Assembly: GCA_020442065.1 (NCBI GenBank)
Contig: JAGRKZ010000019.1
Location: forward strand, 92,818-125,140
Direction: 5' to 3'
From: Bauldia sp.
Lineage (GTDB): Bacteria > Pseudomonadota > Alphaproteobacteria > Rhizobiales > Kaistiaceae
DNA length: 32,323 nt
Below are positions 16,263 through 24,752 of the stretch, piece by piece. A program made the translations under genes and the position numbers. How positions within the stretch are numbered: position 1 is the first letter of the stretch; each line of letters begins with the position of its first letter. The notes below the pieces were generated by a model, which was not told where the DNA came from, made no database searches, and saw nothing but the letters and a program-made list of their open reading frames with translations.

Positions 16263-17300
16263 TCAGGCGGCCTTCACTTCGTTCCAGACCTGGACCCGCT
16301 TCTCGTAGTTCTCGGCGGGAAGCAGCCAGATCAGGCGGTCACCATAGGTCATGCCGGCGGCGTCGTTGACGGCCGTGTTGGTCGTGTTGCCGTAGCCGCT
16401 CTTCTCGGTCAGCACCTTGCCCACCGCCGGATCGAGACAGGCATTGATCCAGGCAAGGGCCAGCGCCGGGTCGCGCGCGCCGGCGCTCATCACCCAGCAA
16501 TCGAGCCAGCCGATCGCGCCCTCCTTCGGGATGGTCAGGGCCGCATCCACGCCAAGCTTCTGGAGGGCGGGCACCTGCGGCTCGCCCATCGAGTACATGA
16601 GCTTGATGCCGTTCTGGGCGAAGATGTTCACACCCTCGTCGAAGCCGGCGAAGAACGTGAGCAGGTTGCCCTTCAGCGCGATCAGCTTTGCCTTGACCGT
16701 CTCGAAGTCGGCATCGCTGAGGTTGAAGGGGTTCTTGACGCCGGCAACGATGGCCCCGAGCGTGATGCAGTTGTTGGCGTCGTCCTGCGAGATCACCTGC
16801 TGCACGTACTGCGGATCCCACATCGCTTCCCACGAGTCCGGCGGCGTCGGAAATGCGGCCTTGTCATAGACGAGGGGGAGCGAGCCCCAGCCGAACGGCA
16901 TGCCGTACTGCTTGCCGTCGCGCATGATCGCCTCGACATGCTGGAAGGCCGGAGCGAGGTTGGCAGCGTTCGGAACCTTGGCGACGTCGAGCGGCGCGAG
17001 CAGGCCCGCATCGATGTAACGCGGGAAAATCGAGGTGTCGAACGACACGACGTCGTAGTCGGCGCCCTTGGAGCCCTGCATGCGCGCGAACATTTCGTCG
17101 GCGGAGCCGACATAGACGATCGATACCGCCGCGCCGGTGGCCGCCTTGAACGGCTCGACCCACTCGGGCTCGGCGTAGCCTTCCCAGGTGAGCACGCGAA
17201 GCTCTCCGCCCGCTGCCCGGACGATGGCCGGCGCCGCCAATGTCAGGCCCGCGGCGGTGGTTCCCGCGAGGAAGCCGCGGCGGCTGATTCTGGTCTTCAT
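16263..17300 (-). CDS. Tat-exported extracellular solute-binding protein, PotD-like
   Basis: A 345-residue periplasmic binding protein of the SBP_bac_2/PotD-like class. The signal peptide carries a twin-arginine motif (ISRRGFLAG, residues 5-13), a hydrophobic stretch and a likely cut after AIVRAA, so it should be exported folded by the Tat system. The mature part begins with GGELRVLTWEGYAEPEWVEPF, typical of the family, and includes DYDVVSFDTS. The ATG has AAGGGGAG upstream. It is the receptor for the PotABC-like transporter encoded downstream, and a perfect hairpin directly follows the gene. The ligand may be an acid sugar or other small anion, not necessarily a polyamine; that is inferred from the enzymes around it. 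Confidence 0.94.
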   Translation of the reverse strand: MKTRISRRGFLAGTTAAGLTLAAPAIVRAAGGELRVLTWEGYAEPEWVEPFKAATGAAVSIVYVGSADEMFARMQGSKGADYDVVSFDTSIFPRYIDAGLLAPLDVAKVPNAANLAPAFQHVEAIMRDGKQYGMPFGWGSLPLVYDKAAFPTPPDSWEAMWDPQYVQQVISQDDANNCITLGAIVAGVKNPFNLSDADFETVKAKLIALKGNLLTFFAGFDEGVNIFAQNGIKLMYSMGEPQVPALQKLGVDAALTIPKEGAIGWLDCWVMSAGARDPALALAWINACLDPAVGKVLTEKSGYGNTTNTAVNDAAGMTYGDRLIWLLPAENYEKRVQVWNEVKAA

Positions 17301-17327
17301 GCTTCCATCTCCCCTTTTTTCAGCCCG

Positions 17328-18458
17328 TCAGGCGACGTCGCCGACGCGCAGTACGATGCGGTTGACCCGTCCCGTCTCGACCAGGGCGATAGCCTCGTTG
17401 ATGCGGTCGAACGTCCACACCTCGGACACCAGGGATTTGAGGTCGAGGAGGCCATGGCGCGCCAGGCGCAGGGCCTTGGGAAAATCGATCATCGGGCGCG
17501 TCGAGCCGTAGCTCGAGCCGATCACGCGGTTCTCGTCCTGCGCGATCCAGTAGGGCGGAAAGCCGGCGAGAGCGTTCTCCGTCGGTTGCCCGATCAGCAC
17601 CGTGGTGCCGGCCCGACAGGTCGCCTTGTAGGCCAGCTCGGCGATCTCGGTCTGGCCGGTGGCCTCGAACGTGTAGTCCGCCCCGCCGCCGGTCAGGTCG
17701 CGGACGACTGCGACCGGATCGCCCGCGGAAGCGTCGACGAAGTGCGTGGCGCCGAACCGGCGCGCCTCCGCTTCCTTTTCCGGCCGGACGTCGACGGCGA
17801 TGATCGGCAGCGCGTTGCAGAGCTTGGCGCCCTGGATGACGCTGAGGCCGACGCCGCCGCAGCCAAAGACCGCGACACTCTCGCCAGGTCGCAGCGCCGC
17901 CGTGTTGAGGGCGGCGCCAATGCCGGCCATGGCGCCGCATCCGAGCAGGCAGGCTTCCGCCTCGGGCACGTCGTCTTCGATGCGGATGGCGCCGTTGTGC
18001 GGCACGATGGTGTATTCGCAGAACGACGAGACCAGGCTGAGATGATGGACCGGCGTTCCGTCGCGTTCGAAGAACCGGGTGGTGTCGTCCCACATGGTGC
18101 CAGCGGCGGCGGCGCGGGCCACCTCCTCGCAGAGCACGCTTCGTCCAGCAACGCAGAAGCGGCAGTGACCGCAGGACGGCGTGAAGGTCAGCACGACCTT
18201 CTCGCCGATGCGGGATTTCGGCACGCCGGGACCGACGGACTCGACGATACCGCAGGCCTCGTGCCCGAGGATGACCGGCTTCGGATGCGCCCAGACGCCG
18301 CGAAGATAGTGGATATCGCTCCGGCAGATGCCGGTGGCGAGAATCTTCACGCGCACTTCCATCTCGTGCGGGTCGTCAATCTCGACGTCGCGGATGGCCA
18401 GAACGTCGCCCTCGCCGGGGGCGTCGCAGACCGCTGCCTTCATCGTCAGCCGGGCCAT
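17328..18458 (-). CDS. Zinc-dependent alcohol dehydrogenase (MDR family)
   Basis: A 376-residue medium-chain dehydrogenase. Catalytic-zinc ligands are Cys45 (GICRSD), His66-Glu67 (GHEACG) and Cys174 (LLGCGAMAG). The structural zinc site has four cysteines at 96, 99, 102 and 110. The nucleotide-binding motif GCGGVG is at 199-204. The length and zinc layout resemble the class III/FrmA-like ADH branch. The Asp in the second strand (AVDVRPEK) suggests NAD. The start has GAGAGGTGAA upstream. It sits second in the operon, between an SDR and the binding protein, and probably oxidises a hydroxyl group of the imported compound or of an intermediate. The substrate is unknown. Confidence 0.93.
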   Translation of the reverse strand: MARLTMKAAVCDAPGEGDVLAIRDVEIDDPHEMEVRVKILATGICRSDIHYLRGVWAHPKPVILGHEACGIVESVGPGVPKSRIGEKVVLTFTPSCGHCRFCVAGRSVLCEEVARAAAAGTMWDDTTRFFERDGTPVHHLSLVSSFCEYTIVPHNGAIRIEDDVPEAEACLLGCGAMAGIGAALNTAALRPGESVAVFGCGGVGLSVIQGAKLCNALPIIAVDVRPEKEAEARRFGATHFVDASAGDPVAVVRDLTGGGADYTFEATGQTEIAELAYKATCRAGTTVLIGQPTENALAGFPPYWIAQDENRVIGSSYGSTRPMIDFPKALRLARHGLLDLKSLVSEVWTFDRINEAIALVETGRVNRIVLRVGDVA

Positions 18459-18468
18459 TTCACCTCTC

Positions 18469-19236
18469 TCAGACCATCGTCATGCCGCCGTCGACGGGAA
18501 GCACGGTCCCGGTGATGAACCCCGCCTTGTCGGAAGCGAGAAACGTCACCACGCCAGCGACTTCCTCGGGGGTGGCGTAGCGGCCGATCGGGTGGAGGCC
18601 GGCGAGTGTCTTCATGGCCTCGGCCTCGCCCCCCGGCATCCCGGACGCAAATCCGCGGGTCAGCGGCGTGTCGATGACGCCAGGCGCGATCGCATTGGCC
18701 CGCAAGCCCTGCTTGGCGTAGTCCGCCGCGATGCAGCGCGCGAAGTGGTGGAGGCCGGCCTTGGCGACGTTGTAGGCGACATCGCCCTCCCACGCGACGA
18801 GGCCGGCGACCGATCCGACAAAGACGATGGACGGCCGGTTGCCGGCGAGCAACGCGGGGATCAGCGTCCGCGACAGGCGGAAGGCAGCGGTGAGATGGAT
18901 AGCCAGCATGCGGTCCCACGTCGCCTGCGGCGTGAGATGCGTCGGCGCCGTCTCGGTGACGTCGATTCCCGCGCAATGGACGAACACGTCGAGACCGCCG
19001 AGGCCCTCGACAACTTCGGCCGCGGCCCGATCGCACTGTTCTCCGGCGCTCAGATCGGCGGCGACCACGATCGCCCTGCCGCCATCCCGGTTGATGCGCT
19101 CGGCCCGCGCCGCCGCCGCCGCCTTCCGCTGCGAAGCGCCGATGGCAACGGCTGCGCCCTGGGCGGCGAAGGCATCGACGATGGCCGCTCCGATGCCGCT
19201 CGAGCCGCCGCTGACGAAAACCCGCTGGTGGCTCAA
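18469..19236 (-). CDS. SDR-family oxidoreductase (first gene of the PotABCD-like operon)
   Basis: A 255-residue classical short-chain dehydrogenase: GGSSGIG (10-16), HCAG (87-90, NNAG-like), Ser142 in VGSVAG, the Tyr155-x3-Lys159 pair in YNVAK, and a C-terminus FITGTVLPVDGG. It begins with TTG at 19236 and has GGGAG 14 to 10 bases before it. It ends ten bases before the alcohol dehydrogenase. It heads the minus-strand operon 12273-19236, with a candidate GntR operator 20 bases upstream of its start. It is one of three SDR genes in the window and probably handles a keto or hydroxy group in the same pathway as the dehydratase at 14974. Confidence 0.9.
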   Translation of the reverse strand: MSHQRVFVSGGSSGIGAAIVDAFAAQGAAVAIGASQRKAAAAARAERINRDGGRAIVVAADLSAGEQCDRAAAEVVEGLGGLDVFVHCAGIDVTETAPTHLTPQATWDRMLAIHLTAAFRLSRTLIPALLAGNRPSIVFVGSVAGLVAWEGDVAYNVAKAGLHHFARCIAADYAKQGLRANAIAPGVIDTPLTRGFASGMPGGEAEAMKTLAGLHPIGRYATPEEVAGVVTFLASDKAGFITGTVLPVDGGMTMV

Positions 19237-19255
19237 GGCCCCGCACTCCCATCAC

Positions 19256-19273
19256 TTGTAATAATGTATACAA
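19256..19273. promoter_or_regulatory. Second candidate operator of the GntR regulator at 11550
   Basis: TTGTA-N8-TACAA, closely matching the operator at 11496-11516 apart from one base of spacer. It overlaps the expected -10 area of a minus-strand promoter whose -35 is TTGACT at 19296-19291. It sits 20 bases before the TTG start of the SDR, a good position for repression of the seven-gene operon. Confidence 0.5.
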
Positions 19274-19350
19274 ACGCTAGGGTAGTTCCGAGTCAAGCCC
19301 ACTGGCCCATTTGCCCGGCCGCGGGCCAAGTCGGCACGCGCCCTATATGA

Positions 19351-19365
19351 TCGTATGTTATACGA
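19351..19365. promoter_or_regulatory. Palindrome of GntR-FCD operator type
   Basis: TCGTAT-gtt-ATACGA, perfect 6-bp arms around a 3-base centre. This matches the TNGTAT/ATACNA pattern common to FCD-type GntR operators. It lies in the middle of the divergent control region and could serve either GntR protein of the window. Confidence 0.4.
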
Positions 19366-19449
19366 GCGCGCAAGATACCACCCCTCGGCAGCACCACAAT
19401 TCATTAGAGTTACTTGGTATTCTGAGCGACAGTCGGCGCGGCAGCGGAT

Positions 19450-19479
19450 TTGACTATCTCGTAATGATCGGATCATATT
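19450..19479 (+). promoter_or_regulatory. Putative promoter of the amino-acid-type importer with embedded palindrome
   Basis: TTGACT (19450-19455), 18-base spacer and CATATT (19474-19479). Within the spacer is the perfect palindrome ATGATC-g-GATCAT (19464-19476), placed to block RNA polymerase when bound. The predicted leader is about 140 bases. The nearest regulator gene on the same transcript is the GntR at 23802, which could act here; that is inference. Confidence 0.45.
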
Positions 19480-19623
19480 TGGCGGCCGATGACGTCGAGG
19501 CGTGGTCGGCGATGACGCCCGAGCCGTCGGCGGTGGCCCGTCGCCCTGGTCTGGACTGTCGCGGTGGAACCGGGGCCATGGTGGCCGCCGGTGCGCGTTG
19601 ACGACAACCAAAGGGAGGTGACC

Positions 19624-20457
19624 ATGGGTCTGACTTCAGTCCTGAGGGGCGTGGCGATCGGGGCGGCATTGCTCGTGCCGCTGGCAGTGGCTTCTGCGGA
19701 AACTCCGGTACCTGCGCCCGGCGTGAGTCCGAAGATCGACCAGATCAAGGAGCGTGGCACACTGCTCGTCGCGGCAATCGGCGAGTTCCCCTGGCTGCCT
19801 GAGAACACCACCGGCTCCGGACCGCAGTTCTCCGGGCCGGCCTGGCTGCTGGCCGAAGAGTACGCCAAGCGCCTCGGCGTCGAACTTGAAGTCGTGCCGG
19901 TCAGCCACGAAACCAAGGTGCCGATCCTGGCCGCTGGAGGCGCGGACATCACCATCGCCCCGCTCTCGGTCACGCCGCAGCGTCAGGAAGTGGTCGACTT
20001 CGTCACCTATTCGCAGTCCAGCCTCTGCCTCTTCGGCAAGGCCGACAATCCCAAGATCAAGGACCTGACGAGCGTCGACGACCTCAACAGCGAGGACATC
20101 ACCATCGCCTTCTTCACCGGCACGCCGCCGGAGAACTGGGCGCCGACACGGTTCCCGAAGGCGCAGTTGCACGGCGTCGCCGGGTCTGGCGCCAACGCCC
20201 CGGTCGAGGAGATCATGGCCGGCCGCGCCGACGTCGCGCCGATCGACTATGCCGCCTGGCCGACGCTCGCCAAGCAGGTCCCGGGCCTCATCGTGTTTCC
20301 CCCCGGCGATGCATGCCTGCAGAGCCAGGAAATGAAGACCGACGTTGGTCTCGCCGTCGACAAGGCGGATCCGGCTTTCTATGCCTGGCTCCAGGCCGTC
20401 TACGACGACATCGAGGACCAGGTGAAGGCCGAGGAGCTGCGGATCCTCAAGAACTGA
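19624..20457 (+). CDS. Polar-amino-acid-type ABC transporter substrate-binding protein
   Basis: A 277-residue periplasmic protein of the SBP_bac_3 family. The signal peptide is MGLTSVLRGVAIGAALLVPLAVASA, cut near residue 25. Typical text follows: IKERGTLLVAAIGEFPWLPEN, then LLAEEYAKRLGVELEVVPVSHETKVPILAAGGADITIAPLSVTPQRQEVVDF. The ATG has AGGGAGGTG directly upstream. It is the first gene of a plus-strand operon with two permeases, an ATPase and an enolase-superfamily enzyme. An 11-bp perfect hairpin follows its stop. Family members bind amino acids, opines and related compounds; the coupled enzyme suggests a hydroxylated or cyclic acid. Confidence 0.94.
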   Translation: MGLTSVLRGVAIGAALLVPLAVASAETPVPAPGVSPKIDQIKERGTLLVAAIGEFPWLPENTTGSGPQFSGPAWLLAEEYAKRLGVELEVVPVSHETKVPILAAGGADITIAPLSVTPQRQEVVDFVTYSQSSLCLFGKADNPKIKDLTSVDDLNSEDITIAFFTGTPPENWAPTRFPKAQLHGVAGSGANAPVEEIMAGRADVAPIDYAAWPTLAKQVPGLIVFPPGDACLQSQEMKTDVGLAVDKADPAFYAWLQAVYDDIEDQVKAEELRILKN

Positions 20458-20468
20458 CGCCAGTGGCC

Positions 20469-20497
20469 TGGACGGGGCGGACATCACGCCCCGTCCA
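20469..20497 (+). promoter_or_regulatory. Intercistronic GC-rich hairpin after the binding-protein gene
   Basis: A perfect 11-bp inverted repeat (TGGACGGGGCG and CGCCCCGTCCA) with a 7-base loop, 11 bases after the binding-protein stop and 21 bases before the permease ATG. No U-tract follows. Confidence 0.7.
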
Positions 20498-20518
20498 CGC
20501 CGCGCGGAACCGCGCAAG

Positions 20519-21184
20519 ATGGACATCAACTTCCAGCCGCTGCTCGACAGCTGGGTCTTCCTGCTCCGCGCGATCGGGACGACGGTGCTGCTGAGCGTGC
20601 TGTCGATGCTGGTCGGCTTCGTCGTCGGCGTCTTCGTCGGTGCACTCCGCACCTATGGCGGCCGCCTGGTCGGCGCACTGCTCGCCTTCTACGTCGACAC
20701 CATGCGCGCGATTCCCCTCCTCGTCGTGCTGGTCTGGATGTTCTTCGCCTTCCCCATCCTCTTCGGCGTCCGGATCGATTCGATGACAGCCGCCGTCGTC
20801 GCGCTGGGCCTGCATCTCGGAGCCTATGTCGCAGAGGCGATCCGGGCAGGTCTCACGTCGGTGCGGCGCGGCCAGATGTACGCCGCACTCGCCCTCGGCA
20901 TGAGCCGGACGCAGGCGATCCGGACGATCATCCTGCCTCAGGCCCTGATCCGCATGCTGCCACCGCTCGGCTCGCTCTTCACCATCGCGATCAAGGATAG
21001 CGCCATCGCCTCGGTGATCGCCGTGCCCGAGCTGCTCCGCCAGTCGCAGACCCTCGCCGGCCAAACGTTCCGCCCGTTCGAAATCTACACCTCGGCGATG
21101 TTCGTCTATTTCCTGCTCTGCTACCCGGTGGCGCGCGGCACCGATGCCCTCTACCGGCGTCTCTCCCATCTGGGGTCGTCATGA
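20519..21184 (+). CDS. Amino-acid-type ABC transporter permease 1
   Basis: A 221-residue His/Glu/Gln-type permease. An N-terminal helix pair ([26 protein letters not shown]) is followed by the family segment [26 protein letters not shown]. The EAA loop is [48 protein letters not shown]. Its end overlaps the start of permease 2 by four bases (ATGA). It forms a heterodimeric channel with that protein. The RBS is weak and lies beyond the hairpin, consistent with lower expression than the binding protein. Confidence 0.94.
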   Translation: MDINFQPLLDSWVFLLRAIGTTVLLSVLSMLVGFVVGVFVGALRTYGGRLVGALLAFYVDTMRAIPLLVVLVWMFFAFPILFGVRIDSMTAAVVALGLHLGAYVAEAIRAGLTSVRRGQMYAALALGMSRTQAIRTIILPQALIRMLPPLGSLFTIAIKDSAIASVIAVPELLRQSQTLAGQTFRPFEIYTSAMFVYFLLCYPVARGTDALYRRLSHLGSS

Positions 21185-21840
21185 GCCTCCATTGGGACGT
21201 CGTCTTCGACAACTGGCGCATCTTCCTCGATGGCGCGCTGCTGACGATCCTGCTGACGGTCACGACCATGGCGCTCGCCATTCCCGGCGGACTTCTGCTC
21301 GCCTTCCTTCGGCTGAGTCCGATCCGCGCGGTGAGCCTCGCCGCCGCCGCCTTCGTCGAGTTCTTCCGCGCGACCCCCCTGCTCCTCCAGATTTACTGGG
21401 TCTACTACGTGCTGCCGGCCGCCTTCGGCATCCAGCTCGACCAGTTGACCACGGCTATCGTCGGCCTCACCTGCAACGTCTCGGCCTTCAACTCCGAGAC
21501 GTTCCGGGCCGGCATCCTGTCAATCCGCGAGGGGCAGTGGAACGCGGGCCTCGCCCTTGGCATGTCGCGCGCCCAGGTGATGGGCCGCATCGTGCTGCCG
21601 CAGGCCGTGATGCGGGTCCTGCCTGCGCTTGCCTCGACCTGGGTGTCGCTGTTCAAGGACACATCGCTGGTCGCCATCATCTCGGTGCCGGAGCTCTCCT
21701 ACGTCTCCCTGAAACTCCGGGCGGAGACCTACCGGATCCTCGAGGTCCTGACCGCGGTTGCCGTCATCTACTGGCTGCTCGGCTACCCGCAGGCCAAGCT
21801 CGTCGACTGGATCCACCGGCGCTGGAAGGTCGTCGAATGA
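21181..21840 (+). CDS. Amino-acid-type ABC transporter permease 2
   Basis: A 219-residue permease paralogous to its neighbour. Helices begin at about residue 16 ([25 protein letters not shown]), followed by [21 protein letters not shown]. The EAA loop is [51 protein letters not shown] overlaps link it to permease 1 upstream and to the ATPase downstream, so the three are translationally coupled. Confidence 0.94.
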   Translation: MSLHWDVVFDNWRIFLDGALLTILLTVTTMALAIPGGLLLAFLRLSPIRAVSLAAAAFVEFFRATPLLLQIYWVYYVLPAAFGIQLDQLTTAIVGLTCNVSAFNSETFRAGILSIREGQWNAGLALGMSRAQVMGRIVLPQAVMRVLPALASTWVSLFKDTSLVAIISVPELSYVSLKLRAETYRILEVLTAVAVIYWLLGYPQAKLVDWIHRRWKVVE

Positions 21841-22616
21841 CCCACACCCCCATCCTCGCGGCCCGCGACGTCCGCAAGCGCTACGGCGCTGTCGTCGCTC
21901 TCGACGGCGTGAGCCTCGACGTGGAGCGTGGCGAGGTCGTCTGCCTCATCGGTCCGAGCGGCTCCGGCAAGTCGACGCTACTCCGCTGCCTCAATGCGCT
22001 GGAGACGGTCGACAGCGGGACGGTCGCGTTCGAAGGGCGCGATATCCGCGCCAAGGCCGACGACGCGCGGCTGGTCCGGCGTCGCATGGGCATGGTCTTC
22101 CAGAACTTCGAGCTGTTCCCGCATCTCAGCGTGCTTCGCAACCTGACCATCGGCCCGACCACCGTCCTCAGGCTCGACATGGCCGAGGCCGAGCAGCGCG
22201 CCCGCGCGCTGCTCCTCCGGGTCGGGCTGATCGACAAGGCCATGGTCCATCCATCCGCCCTCTCCGGCGGCCAGCAGCAGCGCGTCGCGATCGCCCGGGC
22301 GCTCGCGATGGAACCCGCCCTGATGCTGTTCGACGAGCCGACATCCGCGCTCGATCCGGAAACCATCGGCGAAGTGCTCGCCGTGATGAAGGGTCTCGCC
22401 GACGACGGCATGACCATGGTCGTCGTCACCCACGAGATGGACTTCGCGCGGCGCGTCGCCGACCGGGTCGTGGTGTTCGATCACGGCAGGATCATCGAGG
22501 TCGGGCCGCCGGCGCAGATCTTCGAGGCGCCCCACGCCGCCCGCACCCGCGACTTCCTCAGCCACCTCGGCTGGCACGGCGAGAGCATCGACATCGGGAT
22601 CAAGGAGAAGACATGA
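21837..22616 (+). CDS. Amino-acid-type ABC transporter ATP-binding protein (GlnQ-like)
   Basis: A 259-residue ATPase: Walker [10 protein letters not shown] (39-47), Q-loop in [12 protein letters not shown], signature LSGGQQQRV, Walker [15 protein letters not shown] and switch His in VVVTHEM. Start at ATG 21837, overlapping the permease stop. A longer in-frame reading back to 21144 only retraces permease 2 in another frame and is not real. Its stop overlaps the ATG of the enolase-superfamily gene, so transporter and enzyme are made together. Confidence 0.95.
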   Translation: MTHTPILAARDVRKRYGAVVALDGVSLDVERGEVVCLIGPSGSGKSTLLRCLNALETVDSGTVAFEGRDIRAKADDARLVRRRMGMVFQNFELFPHLSVLRNLTIGPTTVLRLDMAEAEQRARALLLRVGLIDKAMVHPSALSGGQQQRVAIARALAMEPALMLFDEPTSALDPETIGEVLAVMKGLADDGMTMVVVTHEMDFARRVADRVVVFDHGRIIEVGPPAQIFEAPHAARTRDFLSHLGWHGESIDIGIKEKT

Positions 22617-23731
22617 AGGACCTCGTCATCGACCGCGCCGAAGTGTTCGTCGTCGGGCCCGACACCGAGCGCTACGTCTGGGCGGAGGGCATGAGCGAGC
22701 AGTTCATGACCAACACGATCGTCAAGCTGACGACCAGGGGCGGCGCCGAGGGGATCGCCGGGGCCGCGATGATCAATCCCCACAATTTCGATCGCTCGGT
22801 CGGGGAGACGCTGCGCTTTCTGCTGCCGGACCTGATCGGCCGCAATGCACTGGAGCGCGAGTCGATCTGGGACGACCTCCGCGACCGCGGCACGCCCACC
22901 ATCCCGCAGGCGCTGTCGCTGATCGACATCGCGCTCTGGGACATGGCGGCGAGGCAAGCCGGCATGCCGCTCTACCAGTTCCTGGGCGGCGCCCGGTCGA
23001 AGATCCTGTCCTATGCCTCGACACCCGGCCTGCCTTCGATCGAGGCCTATGTCGACTATGTCGAGCGCTGCGCCAGCGAAGGCTACAAGGCCGTCAAGTT
23101 CCACTGCTGGTGCATCCCGGAACTCGACCTGCCGATGTGCGAGACGCTCGCCCGTCACTTTCAGGGCCGCGGCATCGACTTCATGCTCGACGTCGAGCAG
23201 CGCTACGACTTCCGCTCCGCCCTCAAGGTCGGCAAGCGCTGCGGCGAACTCGGCTTCGGCTGGTTCGAGGCGCCGCTGCCCGACTTCGACGCCGACGGCT
23301 ATCGCAAGCTCACGCGCGACACCGGCGTGCCGATCCTCCCCGCCGGCAACAGCTGGCTCAACCTCCAGCAGATCGAACAGGCGCTTCGGCTCGAATTGTG
23401 GAATTCGGCCCGCGTCGACGCGACCATCTGCGGCGGCATCACGCCCATCCGGAAGATCATGGCCCTGGCCGAGGCGCACACGATGAACGTGGAGATCCAG
23501 TGCTGGGGCTACACCCTGACCCAGGCGGCCAACCTTCATGTGATGCTCGCTTTCCGCAACTGCACGTATTTCGAGCAGCCGCCTTACGAGGCGTTCGAAT
23601 ATGGCTCGCAGGATGTCATCCGGACCGACGCCGAGGGCTATGTTCACGCGCCGCCGGGGAACGGCCTCGGTATCGCGGTCGACTGGCCGGCGGTCGAAGC
23701 CGCGGCGATCCTGAAGTACGAGGTGCGATGA
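22613..23731 (+). CDS. Enolase-superfamily enzyme with non-canonical active-site residues
   Basis: A 372-residue MR/MLE-type barrel with an N-terminal capping domain. The first base motif is Lys162-Phe-His164 (KAVKFH). The first two metal ligands are present: Asp193 (MLDVEQ) and Glu219 (WFEAPLPD). The third ligand position reads PAGN (Asn246) instead of Glu. The usual His of the His-Asp dyad is replaced by the segment VEIQCWG (Gln296). It therefore differs clearly from the paralogue at 14974-16185. The start is ATG 22613, overlapping the ATPase stop, with AAGGAG upstream. Members of such divergent subgroups include dehydratases, epimerases and racemases of acids and amino-acid derivatives. 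Co-translation with an importer indicates it acts on the imported compound. Function unknown. Confidence 0.88.
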   Translation: MKDLVIDRAEVFVVGPDTERYVWAEGMSEQFMTNTIVKLTTRGGAEGIAGAAMINPHNFDRSVGETLRFLLPDLIGRNALERESIWDDLRDRGTPTIPQALSLIDIALWDMAARQAGMPLYQFLGGARSKILSYASTPGLPSIEAYVDYVERCASEGYKAVKFHCWCIPELDLPMCETLARHFQGRGIDFMLDVEQRYDFRSALKVGKRCGELGFGWFEAPLPDFDADGYRKLTRDTGVPILPAGNSWLNLQQIEQALRLELWNSARVDATICGGITPIRKIMALAEAHTMNVEIQCWGYTLTQAANLHVMLAFRNCTYFEQPPYEAFEYGSQDVIRTDAEGYVHAPPGNGLGIAVDWPAVEAAAILKYEVR

Positions 23732-23801
23732 CCACGATGCGCGATGGCGGCCGGGATTCGTACACAGCGGAGCCGGACGGCTATGCCCGGATCGCCTCTG
23801 C

Positions 23802-24599
23802 ATGCTAGGGCAGGCCCTCTCCGCAGACGTAACCGATTGCCCAGCTCCCGTGAACAATCCCTATGAGAATGCCGGCTATCCGGCCAAGTCCGTGCATGGC
23901 CGCATCGTGCACCGCATCGGCGCGGACATCGTCGCCGGGCGCATCCGCCCCGGCGAGCGCCTTCCGCGCGAGGCCGAGCTCATGGTCGAGTTCGGAGCGA
24001 GCCGGAGCGCGGTCCGCGACGCGGTGAAGGTGCTGGCCTCGAAAGGGCTCGTGAAGACCCGCCAGCGTGGCGGCACGCAGATCTGCGAGCCGGAGCGCTG
24101 GAACACCTTCGACGTCGACATCCTCGCCTGGCGTTTCCGGGCCGGAATCGACCTCCGGTTCGTCCAGGACCTCATCGAGCTGCGGCTCGCGACGGAACCG
24201 TTTGCGGCGCGCCTCGCCGCCATCCGTGCCGAGGGCGAGGATCTCGCGCGGATCGCCGAGGCGCTTGAGCGGATGAAGGCGAGCAGCGGCGACTGGCATG
24301 CCTACGCCAAGGCCGACGGCGGCTTCCATATGGCCGTGTTCGCCGCCTCCCATAATCCGTTCTTCCGCCGGTTGGGAACGGTCGTCCACGACGTGCTGTC
24401 AGCCACCTTCAACGCCGAGCACGCCATTGCGAACCACACCGCGGCAGAGACGAAACGCCTCATCGCCGAGGATATCGCGGTCCACGCGCGCCTGTTCGAC
24501 GCGATCGCCCAGAAGGATCCGGCGCGGGCCGAGGAACACATTCGGGCGATCATCACCTTCGCCCGCGCCAATCTCAGCCGGGCCGTCAGCGGAGCCTAG
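23802..24599 (+). CDS. GntR-family transcriptional regulator (FadR/FCD subfamily)
   Basis: A 265-residue regulator. Its winged HTH is at about residues 30-95 (VHGRIVHRIGADIVAGRIRPGERLPREAELMVEFGASRSAVRDAVKVLASKGLVKTRQRGGT). The FCD domain follows, with DGGFH (Asp-x3-His) and AVHARLFDAI supplying likely metal ligands. The opening DVDILAWRF after the wing is usual in the FadR branch that regulates acid-sugar genes. It lies 70 bases after the enolase-superfamily gene on the same strand and probably controls its own operon, perhaps through the palindromes at 19351 or 19464. The ATG at 23802 has no good RBS; a GTG at 23850 is a possible shorter start. Confidence 0.9.
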   Translation: MLGQALSADVTDCPAPVNNPYENAGYPAKSVHGRIVHRIGADIVAGRIRPGERLPREAELMVEFGASRSAVRDAVKVLASKGLVKTRQRGGTQICEPERWNTFDVDILAWRFRAGIDLRFVQDLIELRLATEPFAARLAAIRAEGEDLARIAEALERMKASSGDWHAYAKADGGFHMAVFAASHNPFFRRLGTVVHDVLSATFNAEHAIANHTAAETKRLIAEDIAVHARLFDAIAQKDPARAEEHIRAIITFARANLSRAVSGA

Positions 24600-24752
24600 T
24601 GGCTCGCGCGGTCGCCGTGCCAAGGGCCGAGCCTCGCAAGGGCCAGGCGTTTCTGGCAATAGGCCGCGGGGGGGACTGCTACTGATGCGCCGCAAGTGCC
24701 GACCCGGGATCAACCGCTGCAAACCGGACTCGACCAATCGAGGGAGGAGACG

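Larger units (their letters stand above)
19237..19623. other. 387-base divergent control region, no gene
   Basis: This gap separates the minus-strand operon ending upstream at 19236 from the plus-strand importer starting at 19624. It holds three palindromes (19256-19273, 19351-19365, 19464-19476), a minus-strand TTGACT (19296-19291) and a plus-strand promoter candidate (19450-19479). I see no open frame with domain-like content. It is visibly more AT-rich at 19255-19275 and 19340-19480 than the coding sequence around it. Confidence 0.7.

Noticed and set aside
16191-18515. A 774-codon plus-strand open frame opposite the binding protein and alcohol dehydrogenase
   Set aside because: Both minus-strand genes have complete motifs and ribosome sites; the plus frame is Arg/Asp/His-rich and has no recognisable domain.
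19311-19601. Possible small plus-strand gene in the divergent control region
   Set aside because: No ribosome site, no domain text, and it covers two palindromes and a promoter candidate.
21144-21836. In-frame upstream extension of the GlnQ-like ATPase
   Set aside because: The added part overlaps permease 2 in another frame and is Arg/Pro-rich. The ATGA overlap at 21837 is a better start.
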